Assembly (NCBI GenBank): GCA_965232455.1
Contig: OZ246981.1
Span: 868,001 to 932,000 of the forward strand
Direction of reading: 5' to 3'
Length of the DNA: 64,000 nt
From: JBFGFX01 sp965232455
Lineage (GTDB): Bacteria; Pseudomonadota; Gammaproteobacteria; Steroidobacterales; Woeseiaceae
Shown: piece after piece, positions 43,670 to 52,979 of the stretch
How the letters are laid out: each line of letters starts with the position of its first letter
Numbering within the stretch: the stretch's first letter is position 1
The notes under the pieces: generated by a model
Seen by the model: the letters and a program-made list of their open reading frames with translations, nothing else
What the model was told of the DNA's origin: nothing
Database searches by the model: none
Translations under genes and position numbers: made by a program

Positions 43670-44021
43670 GAACTTCGCGGCATGGTGGCTCGATGAGGTT
43701 AGGTAGCAGCCCCGGTCGGGGAGCGTGGTTTTTGAGGTGAATGGGTACCCGACGGTCGTTCGTCCGGCTCGCGGGCTGGAGGAACGTTGCGGTGCCGGGC
43801 GAGGTTCGAGTCCGGCCATCGGCACCCGCCGCCGTTCGCAAAGCCGGATGGGGGCTGACACTGCTGGTTTCGCATATGGGTGCCGATAGTCATTACGGAA
43901 ATCCGTTACAAAATAGTCCTCGAATGACGGTCCACAGGGCTATTCTCCCGGATGCGCAGACTGATACAATGACGAGTTGAATGGATGTCCATTCCTATCT
44001 GTTACTGACAAGAACTCCGCC
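43618..44021. other. 404-bp gap between tRNA-Leu and nuoA
   Basis: This stretch holds the terminator arm, a 24-bp copy of the tRNA-Leu 3' end at 43803-43826, and an inverted fragment GGTGCCGATA near 43879 matching the acceptor. No open frame here looks coding. The nuo promoter must lie at its right end, but I see no clear hexamers. Confidence 0.6.
43803..43826 (+). repeat. Second copy of the tRNA-Leu 3' end (att-like direct repeat)
   Basis: These 24 bases are identical to 43593-43616, which is the T-loop and 3' acceptor of tRNA-Leu up to CC. The offset is 210 bp. Direct repeats of a tRNA 3' end flanking a short stretch are the hallmark of integration or recombination at a tRNA gene. Confidence 0.75.
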
Positions 44022-44378
44022 ATGCTCGAAAACTACCTGCCGATTCTGATATTTCTCGGCATTGCTGCCGGTATAGGAGTCGTACTGCTCGTATTGGGTT
44101 TTCTACTGGGTAGTGGCGACAAAGACGCCGAAAAGTTGTCGGCCTACGAGTGCGGCTTCGAGCCCTTCGAGGACTCGCGTATCAAATTCGACGTGCGTTA
44201 TTACCTGGTGGCGATTCTTTTCATCATTTTCGATTTGGAGATCGCTTTCCTGTTTCCCTGGGCAGTTTCTCTCGACGTCATCGGCGGCTTTGGTCTCGTT
44301 GCCATGGGGATCTTCCTGGCACTCCTGGTGGTCGGATTCATCTACGAGTGGAAAAAGGGAGCGCTCGAATGGGATTGA
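44022..44378 (+). CDS. nuoA: NADH-quinone oxidoreductase subunit A
   Basis: A 118-residue membrane-arm subunit with three helices. The conserved loop YECGFEPFEDSRIKFDVRYY, including the Cys on the loop near the quinone site, is intact, and the helix after it ends FDLEIAFLFPWA. The start is the ATG at 44022 (MLENYLPILIFLG). Its stop overlaps the nuoB start by 10 bp, marking the first gene of a tightly packed complex I operon. Confidence 0.97.
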   Translation: MLENYLPILIFLGIAAGIGVVLLVLGFLLGSGDKDAEKLSAYECGFEPFEDSRIKFDVRYYLVAILFIIFDLEIAFLFPWAVSLDVIGGFGLVAMGIFLALLVVGFIYEWKKGALEWD

Positions 44379-44899
44379 GCAGCGTTGCCAGCACCGACGT
44401 CGTCGCGGAGCGGCAGTCGGCCGCGGCCGGTGAAAGCCTGCAGCAAAAAGGGTTCTGGATCGGCAAAGCCGACGACGTGATGAACTGGGCGCGCACGGGT
44501 TCGATGTGGCCGATGTCTTTCGGTCTCGCCTGCTGTGCGGTCGAGATGATGCAGGCGGGCGCCGCTCGCTACGATCTTGATCGGTTCGGCATTATCTTCC
44601 GCCCCAGTCCGCGGCAGTCCGACGTCATGGTCGTCGCCGGCACCTTGGTCAACAAGATGGCTCCGGCGCTGCGCAAAGTCTACGACCAGATGCCGGAGCC
44701 CCGCTGGGTCGTCTCGATGGGGTCATGCGCCAACGGCGGCGGCTACTATCACTATTCATACTCGGTCGTGCGGGGATGCGATCGCGTGGTTCCCGTCGAC
44801 GTTTACGTGCCTGGCTGTCCGCCGACCGCGGAGGCGCTGGTTTACGGACTCATACAACTGCAGAAAAAAATTCGGCGCACGAGCACGATAGCCAGGTAA
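44369..44899 (+). CDS. nuoB: NADH-quinone oxidoreductase subunit B
   Basis: A 176-residue peripheral-arm subunit that carries the N2 4Fe-4S cluster next to the quinone. The four cluster ligands show up in GLACCAVEMM, GSCANGGGYYHYSYSV and VPGCPPTAEAL. The ATG at 44369 overlaps nuoA. Its N-terminal 30 residues are variable. Confidence 0.97.
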   Translation: MGLSSVASTDVVAERQSAAAGESLQQKGFWIGKADDVMNWARTGSMWPMSFGLACCAVEMMQAGAARYDLDRFGIIFRPSPRQSDVMVVAGTLVNKMAPALRKVYDQMPEPRWVVSMGSCANGGGYYHYSYSVVRGCDRVVPVDVYVPGCPPTAEALVYGLIQLQKKIRRTSTIAR

Positions 44900-44911
44900 C
44901 GAAAAGATCAA

Positions 44912-45616
44912 ATGAGCGAATCCAGCGAGACAATGGCGGCTCGGATAGCCGAGCGCTTCGGCGATAAGCTGGCGCGGGTCGACTCCAGTTGCGGCGAGCT
45001 CACCTATGAGCTGGCGAAGGAAGACCTGATCCAAATCTGCACCGCGTTGCGCGATGAGCCCGAATTCGGCTTCGGACAGCTCACCGACGTTTGCGGCGTC
45101 GACTATCTGACGTACGGCGAGGACGAGTGGACGACCTACGATGCAACGGGTACGGGCTTCAGCCGCGGCGTGGAGCGCGAGCCCGTGGTGCTGGACGAGT
45201 CGGACACGTTCGAGCCCAAGCGTTTTGCCGTCGTTTATCACCTGCTCTCGATCACCAACAATCGACGGCTTCGCCTGCGCGTGTATACCGGTCAGAGTAA
45301 TCCGCCGATCGTCAAATCGGTTATCGATATCTGGAATTCGGCGAACTGGTTCGAGCGCGAAGCATTCGACCTGTTCGGCATCCTGTTCGAGGGGCATCCC
45401 GACCTGCGCCGCATCCTGACCGATTACGGATTCATCGGGCACCCGTTCCGCAAGGACTTCCCGCTAATCGGCAACGTCGAAGTGGCTTACGACGCGGAGA
45501 AGGGCAGGGTTGCCTACCAGCCTGTTTCCATCGAGCCGCGCACGCTGGTTCCGCGCGTGATCCGTGACGACAACCGCTATTCCGCGGACATCAGGGACGG
45601 AGCGGCCGATGGCTGA
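44912..45616 (+). CDS. nuoC: NADH-quinone oxidoreductase subunit C
   Basis: A 234-residue 30-kDa subunit linking NuoB and NuoD, encoded here separately and not fused as NuoCD in E. coli. The typical FGQLTDVCGVDYLTYGE and SANWFEREAFDLFGILFEGH and RKDFPLIG motifs are present. It starts with ATG at 44912, 12 bp after nuoB, and overlaps nuoD by 8 bp. Confidence 0.97.
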   Translation: MSESSETMAARIAERFGDKLARVDSSCGELTYELAKEDLIQICTALRDEPEFGFGQLTDVCGVDYLTYGEDEWTTYDATGTGFSRGVEREPVVLDESDTFEPKRFAVVYHLLSITNNRRLRLRVYTGQSNPPIVKSVIDIWNSANWFEREAFDLFGILFEGHPDLRRILTDYGFIGHPFRKDFPLIGNVEVAYDAEKGRVAYQPVSIEPRTLVPRVIRDDNRYSADIRDGAADG

Positions 45617-46862
45617 GATCCAGAATTTCACGATGAACTTCGGTCCGCAGCATCCGGCGGCGCACGGCGTGTTGCGGCTGGTCCTCGAAATGGACGGCGA
45701 AGTCATCCAGCGCGCCGACCCGCACGTCGGCCTGCTGCACCGCGCCACCGAGAAACTCGCGGAGTCGAAACCCTATAACCAGAGCATCGGTTACATGGAC
45801 CGGCTCGACTACGTGTCAATGATGTGCAACGAGCACGGCTACGTTCTAGCGATCGAGAAACTGCTGGGCATCGTCCCGCCGGTTCGCGCGCAATACATCC
45901 GGGTCATGTTCGACGAGATCACGCGAATCCTCAACCACCTGATGTGGTTGGGCGCACACGGGCTCGACATCGGCGCGATGACGATGTTCCTGTACTGCTT
46001 CCGCGAGCGCGAAGACCTGATGGACTGCTACGAGGCGGTGTCGGGTACACGGATGCACGCGACCTACTATCGCCCCGGCGGCGTGTTCCGCGACCTTCCG
46101 GATTCGATGCCGAAGTATCAGGAATCGAAATGGCGCAGCAAAAAAGACATCGACAAGATGAACGCGGTCAGAGAGGGATCATTGCTGGACTTCATCGACG
46201 CGTTCACCGAAAAATTTCCGGGCTGCGTCGACCAGTACGAGACGCTGCTGACCGACAACCGTATCTGGAAACAGCGCACGGTAAACATCGGGACGGTATC
46301 ACCGGAACGGGCCGTCAACCTGGGTTTCACCGGGCCGATGTTGCGCGGTTCCGGCGTGGAATGGGACTTACGCAAAAAGCAGCCGTACGAAGTGTACGAC
46401 GAGCTGGATTTCGACATTCCGGTCGGCGTCAACGGCGACTGTTACGACCGATACCTCGTGCGGGTGGAGGAAATGCGTCAGTCGAATCGAATCATCAAAC
46501 AGTGTGTCGACTGGCTGCGCGAGAACCCCGGGCCGGTCATCCTGGACGACCGAAAAATTGCACCGCCCTCGCGCGTCGAGATGAAAGACGACATGGAGTC
46601 TTTGATCCATCACTTTAAATTGTTCACCGAGGGATACAGCGTTCCCGAGGGCGAGGCTTACGCGGCCGTGGAACACCCGAAGGGCGAGTTTGGCGTTTAC
46701 ATGATCTCCGACGGCGCGAACAAACCCTATCGGGTCAAAGTGCGGGCGCCGGGGTTCGCGCATCTCGCGTCGATGTCGGAAATGGTCGAGGGTCATATGC
46801 TGGCCGACGTCGTTGCGGTCATCGGCACACAGGACATCGTGTTCGGCGAGATAGATCGATGA
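45609..46862 (+). CDS. nuoD: NADH-quinone oxidoreductase subunit D
   Basis: A 417-residue 49-kDa subunit forming the quinone site together with NuoB. The N-terminal NFGPQHPAAHGVLRLVLEMD holds the His loop that contacts quinone. Also seen are HRATEKLAESKPYNQSIGY and the C-terminal RVKVRAPGFAHLASM. The ATG at 45609 is preferred over an upstream frame into nuoC. Confidence 0.98.
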   Translation: MAEIQNFTMNFGPQHPAAHGVLRLVLEMDGEVIQRADPHVGLLHRATEKLAESKPYNQSIGYMDRLDYVSMMCNEHGYVLAIEKLLGIVPPVRAQYIRVMFDEITRILNHLMWLGAHGLDIGAMTMFLYCFREREDLMDCYEAVSGTRMHATYYRPGGVFRDLPDSMPKYQESKWRSKKDIDKMNAVREGSLLDFIDAFTEKFPGCVDQYETLLTDNRIWKQRTVNIGTVSPERAVNLGFTGPMLRGSGVEWDLRKKQPYEVYDELDFDIPVGVNGDCYDRYLVRVEEMRQSNRIIKQCVDWLRENPGPVILDDRKIAPPSRVEMKDDMESLIHHFKLFTEGYSVPEGEAYAAVEHPKGEFGVYMISDGANKPYRVKVRAPGFAHLASMSEMVEGHMLADVVAVIGTQDIVFGEIDR

Positions 46863-47350
46863 GCGACGCGGCGATTCTTTCAGATCACGTGAAGGACGAA
46901 ATAGAGCGCTGGAAAGCACGCTTTCCGGAGGACCGGCAGCGGTCCGCGGTGATCGGCGCGTTGCACGCGGTCCAGCATGAGAACAAGGGTTACCTGCCCG
47001 CCGAGCAGATGAACGGCGTGGCCGATTACCTCGATTTGCCGACCATCCAGGTGTACGAAGTTGCAACCTTTTATTCGATGTTCCAGACCCGACCGGTCGG
47101 CAGGAACGACGTGGCGATCTGCACCAACGTGTCGTGCATGTTGCGTGGCGCGGACGACATCGTCGCACACGTCGAAAAGCGGCTGGGCATCAAACTCGGA
47201 GAGAGCACGGAGGACGGTCGGATTTTCCTCAAGAAAGAAGAGGAATGCCTCGCGGCCTGCTGCGGCGCGCCGATGATGATGGTGAACCACAAGTACTTCG
47301 AGAACCTGACGATTGAGCAGGTTGACGCGATCCTGGACGGACTGGACTGA
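46859..47350 (+). CDS. nuoE: NADH-quinone oxidoreductase subunit E
   Basis: A 163-residue thioredoxin-fold subunit with the N1a 2Fe-2S cluster. Ligands are seen as CTNVSC and later ECLAACCGAPMM. It starts with ATG at 46859 overlapping the nuoD stop by 4 bases, and its own stop shares a base with nuoF. Confidence 0.97.
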   Translation: MSDAAILSDHVKDEIERWKARFPEDRQRSAVIGALHAVQHENKGYLPAEQMNGVADYLDLPTIQVYEVATFYSMFQTRPVGRNDVAICTNVSCMLRGADDIVAHVEKRLGIKLGESTEDGRIFLKKEEECLAACCGAPMMMVNHKYFENLTIEQVDAILDGLD

Positions 47351-48654
47351 TGGAATACCCGCAAAACCTGGTTTGTTTCAATACCTTCGGATCCGAGAAC
47401 TCCTGGACGCTGGAAACCTATCTGAAGCACGACGGTTATCAGGCGTGGCGCAAGATCCTGAACGGCGAAATGACGCAGGAACAGGTGATCGAGGAAGTCA
47501 AGGCGAGCGGATTGCGCGGGCGCGGCGGCGCCGGGTTCCCTACCGGGCTGAAATGGAGTTTCATGCCGCGTACGTCGCCGGGGCAGAAGTACCTTGTCTG
47601 CAATTCGGACGAAAGTGAACCGGGCACCTGCCACGATCGCGAAGTTCTGCGTTACAACCCGCATTGCCTGATCGAGGGGATGGCGATCGCTTCCTACGCG
47701 ATGGGCGCCACGGTTGCTTACAACTACATCCGCGGAGAATTCATAGACGAACCCGTACCTCGCTTCGAGGCCGCCGTCGAGGAAGCTTACGAAGCGGGCC
47801 TGCTGGGCAAGAATATTCAGGGCTCGGGCATTGACGTCGATCTGTACACGTTCGTCGGCGCCGGCGCCTATATCTGTGGCGAGGAGACGGCTCTGCTGGA
47901 GTCTCTGGAAGGCAAGCAGGGCAAGCCGCGGTTCAAGCCGCCGTTTCCCGCCAACTTCGGCCTTTACGGCAAACCGACAACCATCAACAACACGCAAAGC
48001 CTCGCCAGCGTTCCGGCGATTATACGCAACGGAGCGAGGTGGTTTGCGGACCTCGGTCCGGAAGGGTCCGGCGGCACCGCTCAGTTTTCGGTGTCCGGCC
48101 ACGTGGAAAAACCGGGCAATTACGAATTGCCAATGGGTATTCCGTTCAAGGACCTGCTGGAGCTTTGCGGCGGCGTTCTCGGCGGCCGCAAACTGAAAGC
48201 GGTCATACCCGGCGGCTCATCGGTGCCGGTGCTCACAGCCGACGCGATCATGGAATGCACGATGGACTACAACTCGCTGCAGGAAGCGGGTTCGTCGTTC
48301 GGCACCGGGGCCGTCATGGTAATGGACGAAACGACCTGCATGGTGCGGGTGCTTCGGCGCATTGCGCGGTTTTATATGTCGGAGTCCTGCGGCCAGTGTA
48401 CACCGTGCCGGGAAGGCACCGGTTGGCTCTACCGCATGTTGACGAGAATTATCGACGGCCGCGGAGAACTCGAAGATCTCGACCGTCTGGTGGACGTTGC
48501 CAACAAGATCGAGGGTCACACGATCTGCGCGTTGGGCGACGCAGCGGCCTGGCCGGTGCAGAGCTTTCTCAAGCGTTTTCATGACGAGTTCGAGTACATG
48601 GTGAAAAACAGGGGCCGCAGCGTCGTCGACGGCGCGGCCGAGGCCGCCGCGTGA
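47350..48654 (+). CDS. nuoF: NADH-quinone oxidoreductase subunit F
   Basis: A 434-residue NADH-binding subunit with FMN and the N3 4Fe-4S cluster. The Gly-rich GLRGRGGAGFPTGLKW binds NADH and FMN; CGEETALLESLEGKQGKPR is the second nucleotide block. The cluster ligands are SCGQCTPCREG and the Cys in HTICALGD. The ATG at 47350 overlaps the nuoE stop. Confidence 0.98.
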   Translation: MEYPQNLVCFNTFGSENSWTLETYLKHDGYQAWRKILNGEMTQEQVIEEVKASGLRGRGGAGFPTGLKWSFMPRTSPGQKYLVCNSDESEPGTCHDREVLRYNPHCLIEGMAIASYAMGATVAYNYIRGEFIDEPVPRFEAAVEEAYEAGLLGKNIQGSGIDVDLYTFVGAGAYICGEETALLESLEGKQGKPRFKPPFPANFGLYGKPTTINNTQSLASVPAIIRNGARWFADLGPEGSGGTAQFSVSGHVEKPGNYELPMGIPFKDLLELCGGVLGGRKLKAVIPGGSSVPVLTADAIMECTMDYNSLQEAGSSFGTGAVMVMDETTCMVRVLRRIARFYMSESCGQCTPCREGTGWLYRMLTRIIDGRGELEDLDRLVDVANKIEGHTICALGDAAAWPVQSFLKRFHDEFEYMVKNRGRSVVDGAAEAAA

Positions 48655-50795
48655 GCGACGACGTCGTAAATCTCGAGGTCGACGGCAAACCCGTCGAGGC
48701 CACGAAGGGCCAGATGCTGATCGAGGTTACCGACCGCGTGGGCGCCTACGTGCCGCGTTTTTGTTACCACGAGAAACTCAGCATCGCCGCCAACTGCCGC
48801 ATGTGCCTGGTCGAGGTGGAGAAGGCGCCCAAACCGCTTCCCGCCTGCGCCACGCCGGTGGGCGAGGGTATGAAAGTGTTCACGCGTTCGCCGTATGCGA
48901 TTGCTGCGCAGAAGGCGACCATGGAATTCTTGCTCATCAACCACCCACTCGATTGCCCGATTTGCGATCAGGGCGGCGAGTGCGAGCTGCAGGACCTGGC
49001 AATGGGATACGGACGCGACGTGTCGCGTTATGCGGAGCGAAAGCGTGTCGTCAAGGACAAGGACATCGGTCCCCTCGTGTCAACCGACATGACCCGGTGC
49101 ATCCATTGCACGCGCTGTGTGCGCTTCGGTGAAGAGGTCACCGGCGGGCCGCAACTCGGCACGACCGAGCGCGGCGAACACATGCAGATCGGCACTTACA
49201 TCGAGAAGAGCATCGATCACGAGCTGTCCGCGAACATCATCGACCTGTGCCCCGTGGGTGCGCTCAACAACAAGCCGTACCGGTACAGCGCGCGCGCGTG
49301 GGAGATGGTTCAGCGTCCGACGGTGTCGCCGCACGATTGTGTGGGGTCGAACCTGTTTGCGCACGTCCTGCGCGGCACGGTCAAACGCATCGTGCCGCGC
49401 GATCAGGAGTCGATCAACGAAACCTGGATCTCGGATCGCGACCGGTTCAGCTACGAGGGGATCTACAGCGCCGATCGGCTGCATGCGCCGCGCGTCAAGA
49501 AGAACGGCGAATGGCGCGACACGGATTGGGAGACCGCGCTGCGTCTGCTCGCGGAAAAGCTGTCCGCGGCCGCCGGCGACAAGGTCGGCATGCTCGTGTC
49601 TCCGAGCGCAACCGTCGAGGAAGGTCACCTGCTCGCGAGGCTTGCGGACCATCTGGACAGCGCCAATATCGACCACAGACTGCGTCAGCAGGATTTTTCC
49701 GATCAGGGGAACGACCCGGTAGCACCGTGGCTGGGCGTCGATATCGCCGCATTGGAAAAGGCCGACGTCCTGCTGCTCGCGGGGTCCGATATCCGTCGTG
49801 AAGCGCCGATTCTGGCGCATCGGATCCGTAAAGCGGCCGTGGCGGGCGCCAGCGTTTGTTTCGCCGACGAGGAACGGCGGCCGTATTTGTTCGACGTTGC
49901 GGCCTATCTTTCGGATGACGGCCTCGTGGGTGAGCTTGCGGGAATTGCCGTCGCCGCCTGCAAGGACCTGCCTGCCTCGGTTGCGAACATCTGCGCGGGC
50001 GTGACCGCGAGCGACGAACAGCAGCGGGTTGCGAAACTGCTTTCCGACGGTGAGCGCGGCGTCGTCCTGCTCGGCAACGCGGCCGGCCGGCATCCGGCGG
50101 CGTCGGCGGTGCGCGCGCTCGTGGCCGCGATAGCCAATGCAACCGGCGCCGATTTCGGGTACGTCAGCGAAGGTGCAAACTCTTTTGGGCTGCATCTCGC
50201 CGGCGTTTTACCGCACAGGGGCCAGGGCGGCGACCATCGGGTGCAGGCGGGCAGGAACGCGACCGACATCGCCGATGCGGAGCTCGAGGCTCTGCTGTTG
50301 TTCGGCGCCGAACCCGGCGCGGACATGCCGGCGCTCGCGCCGTCGAAACACAATTTCGTCGCGGCCTGCACACCGTTTCGTTCCGATGATCTGGACGCCT
50401 GCGCCGATCTGCTGCTGCCGATCGGCACGTTCGCCGAGACGGCCGGGACCTTCGTCAATTGCGAGGGCCGTTGGCAGAGCTTCGGCGGCGTTGCAAACCC
50501 GGTCGCGGAGGCCCGCCCCGGCTGGAAGGTGTTGCGCGTGTTGGGTAACTTGCTGGATGCCGACGGTTTCGACTATGAGACCAGTGAGGAAGTCCGCGAC
50601 GAGTTGCGTTCGCAGCTCGGCGAGAGCGAACCCGACAACAGGTATCCGGGCAGCGAGGCGCTGCCGCAGCCGAACGGATCCGCGGCCGCGAACGCCGCCG
50701 ACGTTCCCATGTATGCCGTTGACGGCCTGGTGCGCCGAGCGTCGGCCCTGCAGTTGACGCCCGAGGCCGAACGCGGGCGAGGTCACGGCAAATGA
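48651..50795 (+). CDS. nuoG: NADH-quinone oxidoreductase subunit G
   Basis: A 714-residue Fe-S subunit with the electron wire of N1b, N4 and N5. The 2Fe-2S ligands are in FCYHEKLSIAANCRMC, the 4Fe-4S ligands in CPICDQGGECELQDL and CIHCTRCVRF. The molybdopterin-type C-terminal domain follows but is shorter than the 908 residues of E. coli. The GTG at 48651 overlaps the nuoF stop in GTGA. Confidence 0.97.
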   Translation: MSDDVVNLEVDGKPVEATKGQMLIEVTDRVGAYVPRFCYHEKLSIAANCRMCLVEVEKAPKPLPACATPVGEGMKVFTRSPYAIAAQKATMEFLLINHPLDCPICDQGGECELQDLAMGYGRDVSRYAERKRVVKDKDIGPLVSTDMTRCIHCTRCVRFGEEVTGGPQLGTTERGEHMQIGTYIEKSIDHELSANIIDLCPVGALNNKPYRYSARAWEMVQRPTVSPHDCVGSNLFAHVLRGTVKRIVPRDQESINETWISDRDRFSYEGIYSADRLHAPRVKKNGEWRDTDWETALRLLAEKLSAAAGDKVGMLVSPSATVEEGHLLARLADHLDSANIDHRLRQQDFSDQGNDPVAPWLGVDIAALEKADVLLLAGSDIRREAPILAHRIRKAAVAGASVCFADEERRPYLFDVAAYLSDDGLVGELAGIAVAACKDLPASVANICAGVTASDEQQRVAKLLSDGERGVVLLGNAAGRHPAASAVRALVAAIANATGADFGYVSEGANSFGLHLAGVLPHRGQGGDHRVQAGRNATDIADAELEALLLFGAEPGADMPALAPSKHNFVAACTPFRSDDLDACADLLLPIGTFAETAGTFVNCEGRWQSFGGVANPVAEARPGWKVLRVLGNLLDADGFDYETSEEVRDELRSQLGESEPDNRYPGSEALPQPNGSAAANAADVPMYAVDGLVRRASALQLTPEAERGRGHGK

Positions 50796-51862
50796 ACTGG
50801 ATAGATCAGTTCCTGCGGGGGATTTTGAGTTTCGCGCCGCCGGTGTTGCAGAACCTGACGGTCATCACCGTTCAGATACTCATCGTAACGGTCTGCATCA
50901 TTCTTGCGGTGGCGTTCTCGACGTACTTCGAGCGCAAGATCATCGGTCATATGCAGGGGCGCATGGGGCCGAACCGGGTGGGTCCTCTCGGGCTGCTGCA
51001 GCCTTTCGCCGACGTCATCAAGCTGTTGATCAAGGAAGTGGTCGTGCCGACCCGCTCGAACCGCTTCCTGTTCGTCATCGCACCCCTGCTGTCGATTGTC
51101 CCGGCGCTTGCGACCTGGGCCGTCATTCCTCTGACCGACACGTTTGTGATCGCGGACATCAACGCCGGTCTCCTGTACGTGCTGGCGCTGACGTCGATGG
51201 GCGTTTACGGCGTCATACTCGCGGGTTGGGCGACCAACTCCAAATACGCCTTTCTCGGCGCAATGCGTTCGGCGGCTCAAATCGTCGCCTACGAGATCGC
51301 CATGGGGTTTGCCCTGGTCGGCGTGCTGATGGCCGGCGGCAGCCTGAATCTCGGCGAGATCGTTCGCGCGCAGGCCGGCGGCTTCAGCAATTGGTTCATC
51401 ATTCCCCTGCTGCCGCTGTTTTTCGTCTATTTCATTGCGGGCGTCGCCGAGACCAATCGCGCGCCGTTCGACGTCGCGGAAGGCGAATCGGAGATCGTCG
51501 CGGGTTTCCACGTCGAATACTCGGGCGTGGCGTTTGCGGTGTTCTTCCTTGCCGAATACGCAAACATGATCCTGATCTCGGCGTTGACTTCGATTTTCTT
51601 CCTGGGCGGCTGGGCGTCGCCGTTCGAGGGCTGGACGTTCCTGGGCGAGGGCAGCATCCTGCGTGAGCCGTCCTTCTTCTGGTTGTTCGTCAAGATATTC
51701 TTTTTCATGTTCGCGCTGTTCTGGTTGCGTGCGACGTTTCCACGCTATCGCTACGATCAGATCATGCGCCTCGGATGGAAAGTGTTTATCCCCGTAACGA
51801 TTCTTTGGATCGCCGTTGAGGGCGTCATGGCCTGGTTGAAGGTCGGGCCCTGGGCGGTTTGA
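50792..51862 (+). CDS. nuoH: NADH-quinone oxidoreductase subunit H
   Basis: A 356-residue membrane subunit with about eight helices at the quinone tunnel and the E-channel. The family blocks YFERKIIGHMQGRMGPNRVG, GLLQPFADVIKLLIKE and ETNRAPFDVAEGESEIVAGF are all present. The ATG at 50792 overlaps the stop of nuoG by 4 bases. Confidence 0.98.
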   Translation: MNWIDQFLRGILSFAPPVLQNLTVITVQILIVTVCIILAVAFSTYFERKIIGHMQGRMGPNRVGPLGLLQPFADVIKLLIKEVVVPTRSNRFLFVIAPLLSIVPALATWAVIPLTDTFVIADINAGLLYVLALTSMGVYGVILAGWATNSKYAFLGAMRSAAQIVAYEIAMGFALVGVLMAGGSLNLGEIVRAQAGGFSNWFIIPLLPLFFVYFIAGVAETNRAPFDVAEGESEIVAGFHVEYSGVAFAVFFLAEYANMILISALTSIFFLGGWASPFEGWTFLGEGSILREPSFFWLFVKIFFFMFALFWLRATFPRYRYDQIMRLGWKVFIPVTILWIAVEGVMAWLKVGPWAV

Positions 51863-51874
51863 GCAGGTTATCTC

Positions 51875-52363
51875 ATGGATAGGATTAGCAGTTACGTCAA
51901 AACGTTTGCACTCTGGGAGTTGTGGCGGGGATTGTCCGTAACCTTCCGCAACTTCTTCCGCACGCCGGTGACCGTCCGTTATCCGGAGGAGAAGACACCC
52001 CAGTCGGTGCGCTTCCGCGGTCTGCACGCTCTGCGACGGTATCCGAACGGCGAAGAGCGCTGTATAGCCTGCAAGCTTTGCGAAGCCGTCTGCCCCGCGC
52101 TTGCGATCACTATCGAATCCGACGTCGGCGACGACGGCACACGGCGAACCACGCGTTACGACATCGATTTGTTCAAGTGTATCTATTGCGGTTTTTGTGA
52201 AGAAGCCTGCCCGGTTGACGCGATCGTCGAAACCCGGTTGCACGAATACCATATGGAAGAGCCGGGTGAAAACATCATGACCAAGGACAAGTTGCTCGCG
52301 GTCGGCGACAAGTTCGATGCGATGATTTCGGCGGATAAGGCCGCGGATGCAAAGTATCGGTAA
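51875..52363 (+). CDS. nuoI: NADH-quinone oxidoreductase subunit I
   Basis: A 162-residue subunit with two 4Fe-4S clusters (N6a, N6b). Both ferredoxin motifs are complete: CIACKLCEAVCP and CIYCGFCEEACP. Its N-terminal helix docks to the membrane. It starts with ATG at 51875, 12 bp after nuoH. Confidence 0.98.
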   Translation: MDRISSYVKTFALWELWRGLSVTFRNFFRTPVTVRYPEEKTPQSVRFRGLHALRRYPNGEERCIACKLCEAVCPALAITIESDVGDDGTRRTTRYDIDLFKCIYCGFCEEACPVDAIVETRLHEYHMEEPGENIMTKDKLLAVGDKFDAMISADKAADAKYR

Positions 52364-52376
52364 CGGGTAGACGGAC

Positions 52377-52979
52377 TTGTTTCACGCCATATTATTTTAT
52401 TCGTTTTCCGCCATACTGATAGGCGCCGCGCTGGGAGTCATCCTGTCGCGCAACCCGGTACACGCGGTCATGTTCCTGGTGCTCGCTTTTTTCCAAAGCG
52501 CGGTATTGTGGCTGCTGGCCGAAGCGGAGTTCCTGGCGATCGTTCTGGTTCTGGTTTACGTCGGCGCCGTCATGGTCCTGTTCCTGTTTGTCGTCATGAT
52601 GCTGGACATCAACGTCGAGCGCGTGCAGGGCGGCTTCACGAAGTATGCGCCGGCCGGGCTGATCATAGCGGCGCTGATGGTCATCGAACTTGCCCAGGTC
52701 ATCTGGTTTCGGGGACGGCCGGAAGGCTCGACCGCCGGCTTTGCGGCGACACCCGAGGGATACAGCAATACGGAAGCGCTGGGCGCCATTTTATACACCG
52801 ATCACGTGTACGCCTTCGAGATCGCGGCGGTTATCTTGCTGTTGGCCATCGTTGCGGCCATTACCTTGACGATGCGGAAGCGGCCCGGCCTCAAAGTGCA
52901 GGACATTGCGAGCCAGGTGGCGGTAAAAGCGTCGGACCGCGTGCGACTGGTGAAGATGGAGGCCGAGGAAAAACAATGA
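52377..52979 (+). CDS. nuoJ: NADH-quinone oxidoreductase subunit J
   Basis: A 200-residue membrane subunit with five helices. The conserved RNPVHAVMFLVLAFFQSAVL and EFLAIVLVLVYVGAVMVLFL (third helix with the pi-bulge region) are present. It starts with TTG at 52377; no ATG is near. The stop overlaps the nuoK start by 4 bases. Confidence 0.96.
   Translation: MFHAILFYSFSAILIGAALGVILSRNPVHAVMFLVLAFFQSAVLWLLAEAEFLAIVLVLVYVGAVMVLFLFVVMMLDINVERVQGGFTKYAPAGLIIAALMVIELAQVIWFRGRPEGSTAGFAATPEGYSNTEALGAILYTDHVYAFEIAAVILLLAIVAAITLTMRKRPGLKVQDIASQVAVKASDRVRLVKMEAEEKQ

Noticed and set aside
43442..43861. Minus-strand frames over tRNA-Leu containing a MAGLEPA-like string
   Set aside because: This string is the well-known antisense translation of the tRNA 3' end and not a protein.
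50783..52252. Minus-strand frame of 489 codons opposite nuoH-nuoI
   Set aside because: The same shadow type; it crosses the nuoH/nuoI junction, which is well supported on the plus strand.
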